Shown piece by piece: positions 53,643-61,436 of a DNA stretch of 64,000 bases (position 1 is the first letter of the stretch; every line of letters starts with the position of its first letter). The DNA is taken from positions 189,001 to 253,000 of the forward strand of contig NZ_CP032345.1 in assembly GCF_005222205.1 (NCBI RefSeq), given 5' to 3'. The translations under genes and the position numbers were made by a program. The DNA comes from Azospirillum brasilense. GTDB taxonomy: Bacteria > Pseudomonadota > Alphaproteobacteria > Azospirillales > Azospirillaceae. Below the pieces are notes generated by a model. That model was not told the DNA's origin. It made no database searches and worked only from the letters and a program-made list of their open reading frames with translations.

Positions 53643-55409
53643 ATGCCCCATGACGTTCCGCTAATTTCCATGATCGCCATCGCATTTGGGTTGGCCTTCA
53701 TCTTCGGATACCTCGCAGACCGCATTCGCTTGCCTCCCCTCGTCGGTTATCTGGTCGCCGGCATCATCATCGGCCCCTTCACGCCGGGCTTCGTCGCCGA
53801 CGGTGCCTTGGCCGCCCAGTTGGCCGAGATCGGCGTCATCCTTCTGATGTTCGGCGTCGGTCTTCATTTCTCGCCCTCGGACTTGCTGGCGGTGCGAAAA
53901 ATCGCCATTCCCGGCGCGGTCGGCCAGATCGGCCTCGCCACCGCGCTGGGAGTCGGGCTGGCTTGGCTGTGGGGCTGGAGCCTCGGCGCCGGCCTCGTGC
54001 TGGGCCTCAGCCTGTCGGTGGCGAGCACGGTCGTGCTGCTGAAGGCTCTGGAAGAGCGCGACATGCTGAACACCGCCGAGGGACGCGTGGCGGTCGGCTG
54101 GCTGATCGTCGAGGACCTCGCGATGGTCCTGGCGCTCGTGCTGCTGCCAGCCCTGGCGGAGGTTCTGGGCGGCCACCCGCCCGGCGCCGCCGGGGGCCAT
54201 GGCGCCAGCTCGGACGGTCCGATCTGGCTCACCCTGGCCCTGACGCTGGGCAAGGTCGCGGCCTTCTCCGTTCTGGCGATCGTGCTCGGCCCGCGCGTCG
54301 TTCCGGTGATCCTGACCAACGTGGCGCGGACCGGCTCGCGCGAGCTGTTCACCCTGTCGGTTCTCGCCATCGCGCTCGGCGTCGCGTACGGCTCGGCGGT
54401 GCTGTTCGGCGTGTCCTTCGCGCTGGGCGCCTTCTTCGCCGGCGTGGTGCTGAACGAGTCGCGCTTCAGCCACAAGGCGGCCACCGATTCGATGCCGTTG
54501 CAGGACGCTTTCGCCGTTCTGTTCTTCGTGTCGGTCGGCATGCTGTTCGACCCGTCGATCCTGCTGCGCGACCCGCTGGCGGTCATCGCCGTGGTGGCCC
54601 TGATCGTGGTCGGCAAGTCGCTGATCGCCTTCGGCATCGTGATCCTGCTGCGCTTCCCGGTGGGCATGGGACTGGCGGTGTCGGCCAGCCTCGCCCAGAT
54701 CGGCGAGTTCTCCTTCATCCTCGTCGGGCTGGGCATGTCGCTCGGCCTGTTGCCGGAGGAGGGGCGCGACCTCGTGCTGGCCGGCGCGCTGCTGTCGATC
54801 ACACTGAATCCGGCGGTCTTCGCGGGCGTCACGATGCTGCGCAAGCATCTCCAGGCCAAGCGGGCCGCCGGTGTGCCGCCCTATGGCTGGGAGCAGTTCG
54901 AACAGCTCCAGAGCAGCCTCGCCGACGCCCGCCACCAAGCGGAGGAGCGCGAGAAGGAGCACGACCTGCAAATCCAGGCGCTGGCCAAGACCTTCCCGGT
55001 GCTGTCGCTGCTGGACGCCCACGAGCAGGAGCGGCTGATGATGCTGTTCCGGCCCAAGTCGGCGGTGCCCGGCGAGCGGATCATCCGCAAGGGCGACCGC
55101 GCCAACGCCATGTACTTCATCTCCTCCGGCGCCGTGGAGGTGCTGATGGAGGGCCAGACCATCCGCCTGGGCGCCGGCACGATGTTCGGCGAGATGGCGC
55201 TGCTGAGCGGCCAGCGGCGCAACGCCGACGTCGCCGCGGTCGACTACTGCCAGCTTCAGGTGCTGGAGCGGCGCGACTTCAACCAGTTCACCGCCCGCCA
55301 TCCGGCGCTGCGCACCGCCCTGATCGACATGGCCGCGCAACGGCGCAAGATGAACCAGCAGGACGCCGCCACCGACGAGGCCGTGGCCGCGTCGGAAAGC
55401 GCCGCCTAA
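53643..55409 (+). CDS. CPA2 cation/proton antiporter with cyclic-nucleotide-binding domain
   Basis: This 588-residue protein has about 12 membrane segments of the Kef/CPA2 type (FIFGYLADRIRLPPLVGYL, LMFGVGLHFSPSDLL, NESRFSHKAATDSMPLQDAF) and a C-terminal CNMP-binding domain (about residues 470-565) with GTMFGEMALLSGQRRNADV. The usual TrkA-N domain is missing. The CNMP domain has the RxA feature of nucleotide binders, so gating by cAMP or cGMP is possible. The start is ATG 53643 with AGGA upstream; its stop lies inside a terminator hairpin. Confidence 0.92.
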   Translation: MPHDVPLISMIAIAFGLAFIFGYLADRIRLPPLVGYLVAGIIIGPFTPGFVADGALAAQLAEIGVILLMFGVGLHFSPSDLLAVRKIAIPGAVGQIGLATALGVGLAWLWGWSLGAGLVLGLSLSVASTVVLLKALEERDMLNTAEGRVAVGWLIVEDLAMVLALVLLPALAEVLGGHPPGAAGGHGASSDGPIWLTLALTLGKVAAFSVLAIVLGPRVVPVILTNVARTGSRELFTLSVLAIALGVAYGSAVLFGVSFALGAFFAGVVLNESRFSHKAATDSMPLQDAFAVLFFVSVGMLFDPSILLRDPLAVIAVVALIVVGKSLIAFGIVILLRFPVGMGLAVSASLAQIGEFSFILVGLGMSLGLLPEEGRDLVLAGALLSITLNPAVFAGVTMLRKHLQAKRAAGVPPYGWEQFEQLQSSLADARHQAEEREKEHDLQIQALAKTFPVLSLLDAHEQERLMMLFRPKSAVPGERIIRKGDRANAMYFISSGAVEVLMEGQTIRLGAGTMFGEMALLSGQRRNADVAAVDYCQLQVLERRDFNQFTARHPALRTALIDMAAQRRKMNQQDAATDEAVAASESAA

Positions 55410-55519
55410 AGCGAACTTCCGTTCGCTTTAGGCTCAAATCGCCTCATTCGCCGGCGGGCTCCGGTCGCATGTGCGACCGGGACCGCCGTCGCGGTCCAAA
55501 GCGGATTGCAATCCGCTTT
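55405..55519. repeat. Cluster of three perfect palindromes after the antiporter gene
   Basis: Three strong dyads occur in 115 bp: arms CCTAAAGCGAAC/GTTCGCTTTAGG with loop TTCC (55405-55432, containing the TAA stop), CCGGTCGCA/TGCGACCGG (55461-55480), and a 22-bp palindrome with arms AAAGCGGATTG/CAATCCGCTTT (55498-55519). The first is probably a terminator; the others look like dispersed REP-type elements. Confidence 0.75.
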
Positions 55520-55610
55520 AAGCGGACGCGCTTTGGCAACGGAACGCCGCCGGCCTCTCCAGCAGAGCCCCGGCGGCTTCCGCAAACAGGCCGCTGGAGA
55601 AAAGCAAAAG

Positions 55611-55646
55611 AAAAGGCCTTGGAGCCGATCAGCTCCAAGGCCTTTT
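55611..55646 (-). terminator. Terminator of the former tRNA-Pro gene
   Basis: A 15-bp perfect stem (AAAAGGCCTTGGAGC at 55611, complement at 55632) with loop CGATCA lies 15 bp past the CCA end of the tRNA fragment on the minus strand. Confidence 0.85.
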
Positions 55647-55661
55647 CATCTTCCAGAACAT

Positions 55662-55706
55662 TGGTCGGAGCGACAGGATTTGAACCTGCGACCCCCAGAC
55701 CCCCAG
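55662..55706 (-). pseudogene. 3' fragment of tRNA-Pro(GGG), integration (att) site
   Basis: On the minus strand this reads from the anticodon loop (CTGGGGG, anticodon GGG) through the T arm GGTTCAAATCC to the acceptor end GCTCCGACCA. The 5' half is absent: no sequence complementary to the acceptor CGCTCCGA lies in front of it, and the 5' anticodon stem pairs only partly. Such 3' fragments are left where an integrase inserts an element into a tRNA. The tRNA's terminator is still on the left, so host DNA is on the left and the island is on the right. The intact tRNA should lie at the far end, outside the window. Confidence 0.85.
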
Positions 55707-55768
55707 GATGGGGATGGAGGCGTAAGGGCATTGAAATCATTGGATTTTCAAAACCCGAATCAGGCCAT

Positions 55769-55812
55769 TTTTCCACACAATTTGACCCCGAGTTCCACAC
55801 GGATTTCCACAC
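55769..55812 (+). repeat. Three direct repeats of TTCCACAC next to the att site
   Basis: TTCCACAC occurs at 55771, 55793 and 55805, the first as TTTTCCACA. They lie 65-110 bp inside the island from the att core, where arm-type integrase or excisionase sites are usual; they also resemble DnaA boxes with one mismatch. Confidence 0.55.
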
Positions 55813-56048
55813 AGGATGGCCGTGTGGAAGAGTATGTGGAGGCGACGGCACCAACCATCTCCAACCCCATCCAGGTGCTGAGCATCCTGCTGGCCGACCC
55901 GCTGGAACGGTTGGCCCGGACGCAGTGCGACGGGTCCGCCTCCTGGCGTTTGCTTCGTGATGGCCGATTCGTTTCTCCCGATTCGGCGGATAAGCTGCGC
56001 GGACCGTCGGCCGTGGAGTTCTACGTAAGCATCCGGTGAGCGCCGCGG

Positions 56049-57656
56049 TCAGGCTGGCTTCCAGTTCCAGGGCAGCAGTTCGGGCAGGCGGTTTTGCGGG
56101 AGGTCTGCGATGCGGGCCAGCACATTGGCCAGCCACGCCTGCGGGTCAACGTCGTTCAGCTTGGCTGTGGTGATCAGGCCGTACATGATGGCGGCCCGGT
56201 GGCCGCCGCGATCGGAGCCGCAGAACAGCCACGCCTTTCTGCCCAAGGCAATCCCGCGCAGGCCGCGTTCGGCGGCGTTGTTCGTCAGGCACAGCCGGCC
56301 ATCGCCGAGGAAGCGGGTGAAGCCGTCCCAACGGGTCAGCATGTAGTCCATCGCCTTGGCCACGGGGGCATGGCGGGAGAGCCGGGCACGCTCCATCCGC
56401 ATCCAGCCCTCCAGCGCGGCTACCAGGGCGATGCCGTGCTCCTGGCGGGCCGCCCGCCGCTCGGCCGCCGGCTTGCCGTTCAAGGCGCGCTCGAGATCGA
56501 AGAGGGCGTCGATGCGCCTCACGGCCTCCAGCGCCAGCGGTGAGATCGGCGGGGCGTCCTTGCCGCGTCTGGTGTTCGCGGCGATGTCGGCCAACTTGAA
56601 GAAGCCGCGCCGGGCATGCGCCCAGCACAGCGCGGCATGGATCGGCCCCGGCCGACGGTCGGGCTCGTACAGCCGGTTGTAGCCGGCGAACGCATCGGCC
56701 TGCAGCCAGCCGGTGAAGCCGGCCAAGTGCTGTTCGGGATGCTCGCCCTTACGGTCGCGCGAATAGTGAAACAGCGCCGCCGGTGGGGCTTGGCCGGCGA
56801 ACGGCCGGTCATCGCGCACATACACCCACAGCCGCCCGGTGTCGGTCTTGCCCTTGGCCAGCACGGGCACCGGCGTGTCGTCTCCATGCAGCCGCCCGGC
56901 CGCCATCACATGCGCCGCGATCAGGTCGTGCAGCGGCTTCAGCACCGCGGCGGCGGTGCCCACCTGGTCGGCCAGGGTGGACAGGCTGAGCGGCACGCCC
57001 TCGCGCGCGAAGCGTTCGGCTTGCCGGTTCAGCGGCTGATGCTGGCCGAACTTCTCGAACAGAACGGTGGCCAGCAGGTTGGGGCCGGCCCAGCCCCGCG
57101 GGGTGGCGTGGAACGGCGCCGGCGGCTGGCTGATCGTCTCGCAGGCCCGGCAGGAGAACCGCTCCCGCACTGTCTGGATCACCTTCCACTGGCGCGGGAT
57201 CACCTCCAGCGTCTCGGTGATCGTCTCGCCCAGCTTGCACAGCTTGTCCGAGCCGCAGCACGGGCAACTCGCCGGGGCCGGCACAACGACGCGCTCACGC
57301 GGCAGGTGGTCGGGAAAGGGCTGGCGCGATGGCCGTTTGCGGGTGAAGGCCGTCACCGCGGTGGTTTTGGCGGCGGCCTGCTCGGCCGCCAGTTCGTCCT
57401 CGCTGGCCGTTGCTTCCAGCTCTTCGAGCTGGAACTCCAACTGGTCCAGCAGGCGCGCCTTGCGCTCGGAGCGCGTGCCGTAGAGTTCGCGCCGGAGCTT
57501 CTCGATTTCCAGCTTCAGGCTGGCGATCAGCGCCTCGGTGTTCGACGCCATCGCCCTGGCCCGGGCCGCTTCGGCTTCCGCCGCGTCCGCCCGTGCCTCG
57601 GCCTGCGCCAAGGCGGCGCGCAAGCGGGCGATGTCGTCGGGCAGGGTGGCGGTCAT
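56049..57656 (-). CDS. tnpC: IS66 transposase (TnpC)
   Basis: This 535-residue transposase has the N-terminal coiled coil and leucine-rich region, the zinc-finger-like VPAPASCPCCGSDKLCKLGE, and a DDE catalytic domain with HGDDTPVPVLAKGKTDTGRL, LQADAFAGYNRLYEP and the later NNAAERGLRGIALGRKAWLF. It is full length and intact. It is the last of three genes in the element, with 79 bp before it. Confidence 0.95.
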   Translation of the reverse strand: MTATLPDDIARLRAALAQAEARADAAEAEAARARAMASNTEALIASLKLEIEKLRRELYGTRSERKARLLDQLEFQLEELEATASEDELAAEQAAAKTTAVTAFTRKRPSRQPFPDHLPRERVVVPAPASCPCCGSDKLCKLGETITETLEVIPRQWKVIQTVRERFSCRACETISQPPAPFHATPRGWAGPNLLATVLFEKFGQHQPLNRQAERFAREGVPLSLSTLADQVGTAAAVLKPLHDLIAAHVMAAGRLHGDDTPVPVLAKGKTDTGRLWVYVRDDRPFAGQAPPAALFHYSRDRKGEHPEQHLAGFTGWLQADAFAGYNRLYEPDRRPGPIHAALCWAHARRGFFKLADIAANTRRGKDAPPISPLALEAVRRIDALFDLERALNGKPAAERRAARQEHGIALVAALEGWMRMERARLSRHAPVAKAMDYMLTRWDGFTRFLGDGRLCLTNNAAERGLRGIALGRKAWLFCGSDRGGHRAAIMYGLITTAKLNDVDPQAWLANVLARIADLPQNRLPELLPWNWKPA

Positions 57657-57735
57657 GGAGCCAGTTTACCTGGGATCGCGCCGTCGAACCGCCGCAATCC
57701 CCCCTGAACCGGTCCGTCGATTCACCGTGTCGCAG

Positions 57736-58083
57736 TCACCCCGCGGTCTCGGGGCGCCAAGTCTTCTGCGGATTGCGCCAGTCGATGCCTTCGAGCAGAT
57801 AGCCCATCTGCCCGACCGAGATCGATACCGCGCCGTCCGCCGGCGTGGGCCAGATGAAACGGCCCCGCTCCAGCCTCTTCATGAACAGGCAACTGCCCTG
57901 GCCGTCATGCCAGATGATCTTCACCAGATCGCCGCGGCGTCCGCGGAAGATGAAGAGATGGCCGCTGTGCGGGTCTTGGGCGAAGCGTTCCTGCACCAGC
58001 AACGCCAAGCTCGCCCAGCCCTTGCGCATGTCGGTGTGCCCGGTGGCCAGCCAGACCCGCACCCCGCTCGGCACCGGGATCAT
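57736..58083 (-). CDS. tnpB: IS66 accessory protein TnpB
   Basis: This 115-residue protein matches the IS66 Orf2/TnpB family: VWLATGHTDMRKGWASLALL, GHLFIFRGRRGDLVKIIWHD and LERGRFIWP. It is needed for transposition in this family, though its activity is unclear. Its ATG overlaps the tnpA stop (ATGA, 58080-58083). Confidence 0.95.
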   Translation of the reverse strand: MIPVPSGVRVWLATGHTDMRKGWASLALLVQERFAQDPHSGHLFIFRGRRGDLVKIIWHDGQGSCLFMKRLERGRFIWPTPADGAVSISVGQMGYLLEGIDWRNPQKTWRPETAG

Positions 58084-58490
58084 GCCAGGGCACCGATGAC
58101 AGCCGCCGCCAAAGCCGGGTCGACCGGCCCTTCCAGACGCAGGCGTGCCCCGCTGGGCAAGATGACCTCGAGGACCGCCGGGCGCGTGGCCGGCGCGGCC
58201 GGAAGCGGCAATGGCCCAGGGGGCTCCACGACCGGCGGTTCGGTTAGGGTCGGCTCCGGCGTGATGGTCACCGCGACGAAGCTGGACGGTTCGGCCACGG
58301 CGCTCCCTGTGGCCTTCATCAGCCCCCGCCAGCGGTACAGCAGGCTTTCGTGCACGCCCAGCCGGCGGGCCGCCTCCGTCACCACCACGCCGGGGCGGAA
58401 CGCCTCCTCGACCATCCGCACCTTCTCCGCCGGCGTGTAATTCCGCCGCCGCTCCGTTCCCGTCAGAACCTCGACCCGCTGATAAGCCAT
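58080..58490 (-). CDS. tnpA: IS66 HTH protein TnpA
   Basis: This 136-residue protein has an N-terminal helix-turn-helix (NYTPAEKVRMVEEAFRPGVV, then AARRLGVHESLLYRWRGLMK) of the IS66 Orf1 type and a Pro-rich tail. I start it at ATG 58490. It is the first gene of the element and is coupled to tnpB. Confidence 0.93.
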   Translation of the reverse strand: MAYQRVEVLTGTERRRNYTPAEKVRMVEEAFRPGVVVTEAARRLGVHESLLYRWRGLMKATGSAVAEPSSFVAVTITPEPTLTEPPVVEPPGPLPLPAAPATRPAVLEVILPSGARLRLEGPVDPALAAAVIGALA

Positions 58491-58730
58491 GACGTTTGCA
58501 ACTCGTTTGCGTCCGCGCGATGACGCGCCACACAAACCTCAGACGCCACCCCCTACTTTGCCAAGGCGGCGCTCACCGGAGGCGTACAGTTCTACAGCGG
58601 GCGCCTGTTCGCGATCGAGGGGGAGGATGGGGCCGCCGATCTCCCGGTGGTGTATGCATGGTTCACGAAACCGTGAGCCAAACCACTTCGGCTGATTGGG
58701 TGGACTGCGAACACATGCAGCGTGACGGCG

Positions 58731-58841
58731 TCATGCCTTCTCTGCTTGAAGGCTCTCCCGCTCGAACTCGCCCAGGAAAAACAGCGCGCTGCTGGCGAGT
58801 GCCCGGACCTCGCTGGCCAGCTCGCCAAATTCTGCCAGTCG
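58731..58841 (-). pseudogene. 3' remnant of an unknown gene (36 codons)
   Basis: In a frame different from the IS630 fragment, the minus strand encodes a helical stretch beginning RLAEFGELASEVRALASS and ending ERESLQAEKA before a stop at 58731. It has the look of a real C-terminus and starts exactly where the transposase similarity ends, so it may be the tail of a host or island gene cut by the insertion or deletion. The identity is unknown. Confidence 0.4.
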
Positions 58842-59166
58842 TCACGGCGTCGGGGGGTTCCGAGCAGGTCAGCGCCAGCACCTTGGCCACGATGGCGGTC
58901 GGCAGCGGTGCCCGGCCGGTCTTGCGCGTCTTGTCGCGCAACAGCGCATCCACGCCTTGTTCGGCGTAGCGCACCTGCCAGCGCCAGACCGCCGGGCGGC
59001 TGACACCGGCGCGGCGCGCCACATCCTGCACCGGTAGCCGCTCGGCCGAGAGCACGATGATGTTCGCCCGCTGCGTGTGCTTGAGCGGGCGGTTCCGGTC
59101 GCCGAGGATCGCGGCCAAGCGCGCGCGGTCCTCCGGTCCAACGATGACGCTGACGGTCTGGGCCAT
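58840..59166 (-). pseudogene. IS630-family transposase, 5' fragment
   Basis: The first ~109 residues match the HTH part of IS630-type transposases (RPLKHTQRANIIVLSAERLP, VARRAGVSRPAVWRWQVRY, RDKTRKTGRAPLP, LALTCSEPPD). After that the frame runs on as unrelated sequence to 58663, and the DDE catalytic part is missing. It is therefore a deletion remnant. Its upstream end reaches GTGCAC at 59217, directly before the stop codon of the helicase gene. Confidence 0.8.
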
Positions 59167-59222
59167 GCCGACAGAATCGCACGACCGCCGCCCAATGTGA
59201 ATCCTGCGTCTGCGTCAGTGCA

Positions 59223-61436
59223 CTAGATCAGTCGCAATATCTCCTGCTCTATTGCATTATGGAACAGTTCTGCTGGCCCTCCTCGTTCAAGGCTATAATG
59301 AAGCTCAACCACCTTTTCAGCGCGTGAAATTGCAAGATAAGCAAGCGAGGCGAATCGGCGACGAGCATCAGGGTGCGTTCCAACCGCAGCAGCGTCCTGC
59401 CTATTGCAGCCAATAACAAATACAGTTTTGAACTGTAGGCCAGCAACATACTCTGGCATGCTGAAGACAAAGCGCTTCCCTGCATGTTGTATAGAGACAA
59501 TCTCATCACGTGATGTAATTGGAAGATACGAGTCCTTTTTTGCTCCAGCACGCAAATAGGAATGGAATAGGTCATGTGACAGAGACAGGATCGCAACATC
59601 AGATCCTCTTCTCTGTTGGTGCGCAAGACGTTCGGCTTTATTGAAGATTTGGTTGTACAAAGACAGATCGTCTGCGTGCTCACTAATTGTAGGGAGTGGA
59701 CCCGGTTCAAGCCGGGAAAAGCTAGCGTGGGGTGCCCAGTCGCTCCCCAAAAGGGAAGCCGGATAGAGTGCATCGATGTATGAAACGAGCCTAAGGATCT
59801 CCGGCGTGTATCTAAACACATCGGTCAAATCCATTCGCTCAATTCTCCCAAGCTTTGTTTCTCGCCATAGCGCAGAGTTCCCTTCCTCTCCATCAAGGCT
59901 TGGCAAGAATAGATCGCGAGTTGACTGTTTAGGATCATAGGCCATTATTACGACAGGAGGCTCCTCTTGTTTCCTTGTCAAAAGATGAAAGGCTGACCTG
60001 TCTTGTTTATTGAAGAAATGCAGTTCATCTACGAATATAACGTCATAACCGTCCCGCTTGCGGAGATTTGACCACCTAAACTGATCCAAGTGACCGAGGA
60101 AATCGGCAACAAGCTGATCGTTGCTGATTGTTCCCATATCAGAAAGCTCTTTCTTGTAAATGCGGTAGAGGTCAATTACGACCTGCCTGTCACCATCCTT
60201 GTTAAGCTGCATTGACCAAGACGGACGTTTTTCCTTCAAATACTTCGAAGCCTTTTCATCGAATGAGCCAGCGCCGTAAGCATCAAGAATGGCGCCGAAC
60301 TCATTCATTATCTCGTAGACAAAAGCCCTTCTTTCAATGCTGGACAAATTATATCCCATCTGCTTCTGGAAGAGCTCAGAGCAGCGCATCCTCTTAGCGA
60401 GCCATCCAGATTTCTGATATGAGTTAAGGACACTATCGACCAGCTCGAACTGCAGACGCATCCCCTCGTCAGCATCCAACGACAAAGGAGTGATTCCATC
60501 AAGGTCAAGCCTTAAATGTCTTGCGGCTAGAGCATGAAGAGTTGTCACATCGATAGTGACGTCTTCGCACAGCCCGTCAAGAATGCCCTGCTCGTCTAAT
60601 GATCTAATGATGTTTTCAGCCTGCTCCGCAACAGCCTTATTCGGTGTTATGTAGGCCAAGCGCACAGGCCTCTTATTCTTTATAGAAATGTATGCCGTCT
60701 GAAGAAGCTTCAAGATAAGCGCGATGGTCTTACCTGTACCTGGCGCGCCTCGGAGGCGGATTGATTGAGATGCCGGGGTTTCAATGACGAATCGGCGTTG
60801 ATGCTGCGTAAGCCGGTCAAGCCAGCTATCGTAACTCCATCCGCCGGCAATGCTGTTTGGCATATTGTCGCCTAAATCGAATACGTTTCTTAATCCGCCA
60901 TTCTCTCTCCGCCTGCGGCGATGGAAAAGCAGAGCTTTCGGGTAGGAGGCGATTGCCCTTCTGAACAAGTCAAAGTCCGGAATAAGCTCCGACCAATCTT
61001 TATTTTCGGTATCAACTCCAAATATATATGAGTGATTACTCCCGTCTGGCCTTCGGTCCAACAAAAGGCGCACGTTTTCGCCAACGTTTTTGGCGTCTGA
61101 TTGAAAAGTTACAATGCTACCGTGATTAAATTTGTGCCACCCCTCAGGAATTTTCACGGATGCTTCAAATACACTTAAGGAGGCTGTGAGTGCACGCGAT
61201 AATGCCTCACTGTGTCGTTCCTCGGGTAAGCTGTCAACAATGCCACCACCCGTCATCCTGATTACCGCTAACTGAGACTGCTCAGTCGCATCAGGGCCTA
61301 GCGCGTAGAGCATTTGTCCAACTCGGAACAACGTGAGGCCATCCTCCGGCAGGGCTCCACTACGGAGTAGATCGAGCAGTCTTGTATAAGTGGTAAACAT
61401 CTTTAGTGCGGATAACTCAACATTCCAAGTAATCAT
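59223..61436 (-). CDS. UvrD/Rep-like superfamily 1 helicase, island-borne
   Basis: This 737-residue protein is an SF1A-type helicase or helicase-like ATPase. Motif I GAPGTGKT is at 230-237, motif II VDEL at 469-472 (VIFVDELHFF), motif III AYDPKQST near 498, VFRYTPEI near 540, motif V YVAGLQFKTVFVIG near 663, and motif VI LAISRAEK near 701. The first ~220 residues are a domain I do not recognise. The gene is AT-rich unlike the host. Its ATG overlaps the stop of the upstream 300-residue gene (ATGA, 61433-61436). An IS630 remnant abuts its stop codon, so the native C-terminus may be altered. A role in phage or plasmid defence is possible but not shown. Confidence 0.88.
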   Translation of the reverse strand: MITWNVELSALKMFTTYTRLLDLLRSGALPEDGLTLFRVGQMLYALGPDATEQSQLAVIRMTGGGIVDSLPEERHSEALSRALTASLSVFEASVKIPEGWHKFNHGSIVTFQSDAKNVGENVRLLLDRRPDGSNHSYIFGVDTENKDWSELIPDFDLFRRAIASYPKALLFHRRRRRENGGLRNVFDLGDNMPNSIAGGWSYDSWLDRLTQHQRRFVIETPASQSIRLRGAPGTGKTIALILKLLQTAYISIKNKRPVRLAYITPNKAVAEQAENIIRSLDEQGILDGLCEDVTIDVTTLHALAARHLRLDLDGITPLSLDADEGMRLQFELVDSVLNSYQKSGWLAKRMRCSELFQKQMGYNLSSIERRAFVYEIMNEFGAILDAYGAGSFDEKASKYLKEKRPSWSMQLNKDGDRQVVIDLYRIYKKELSDMGTISNDQLVADFLGHLDQFRWSNLRKRDGYDVIFVDELHFFNKQDRSAFHLLTRKQEEPPVVIMAYDPKQSTRDLFLPSLDGEEGNSALWRETKLGRIERMDLTDVFRYTPEILRLVSYIDALYPASLLGSDWAPHASFSRLEPGPLPTISEHADDLSLYNQIFNKAERLAHQQRRGSDVAILSLSHDLFHSYLRAGAKKDSYLPITSRDEIVSIQHAGKRFVFSMPEYVAGLQFKTVFVIGCNRQDAAAVGTHPDARRRFASLAYLAISRAEKVVELHYSLERGGPAELFHNAIEQEILRLI

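Larger units (their letters stand above)
56025..58587 (-). mobile_element. Complete IS66-family insertion sequence with 8-bp target duplication
   Basis: The element is 2563 bp. Its inverted ends are GTAAGCATCCGGTGAGCGCC at the left and GTACGCCTCCGGTGAGCGCC at the right (read inward), differing at two bases over 20. AGTTCTAC flanks both sides (56017-56024 and 58588-58595), an 8-bp duplication as expected for IS66. It carries the three usual genes, all intact, on the minus strand. Confidence 0.95.
55824..58676 (+). pseudogene. Small island gene (93 aa) interrupted by the IS66 element
   Basis: Removing the IS66 element and one copy of its 8-bp target duplication joins 55824-56024 to 58596-58676 into one open frame of 93 codons plus stop, starting GTG with AGGA upstream and ending VVYAWFTKP. 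The left part includes PIQVLSILLADPLERLART. The family is unknown to me and no membrane segment is visible. The insertion splits it after codon 67, so it is surely inactive. Confidence 0.65.

Noticed and set aside
55662..55745. A complete tRNA-Pro gene
   Set aside because: No 5' acceptor strand pairing with the 3' CGCTCCGA is present, and the anticodon stem does not close.
55506..56039. A 177-codon frame across the tRNA fragment, containing SERQDLNLRPPDP
   Set aside because: This peptide is the well-known false translation of the antisense of a tRNA; only the part after 55824 is kept as an interrupted gene.
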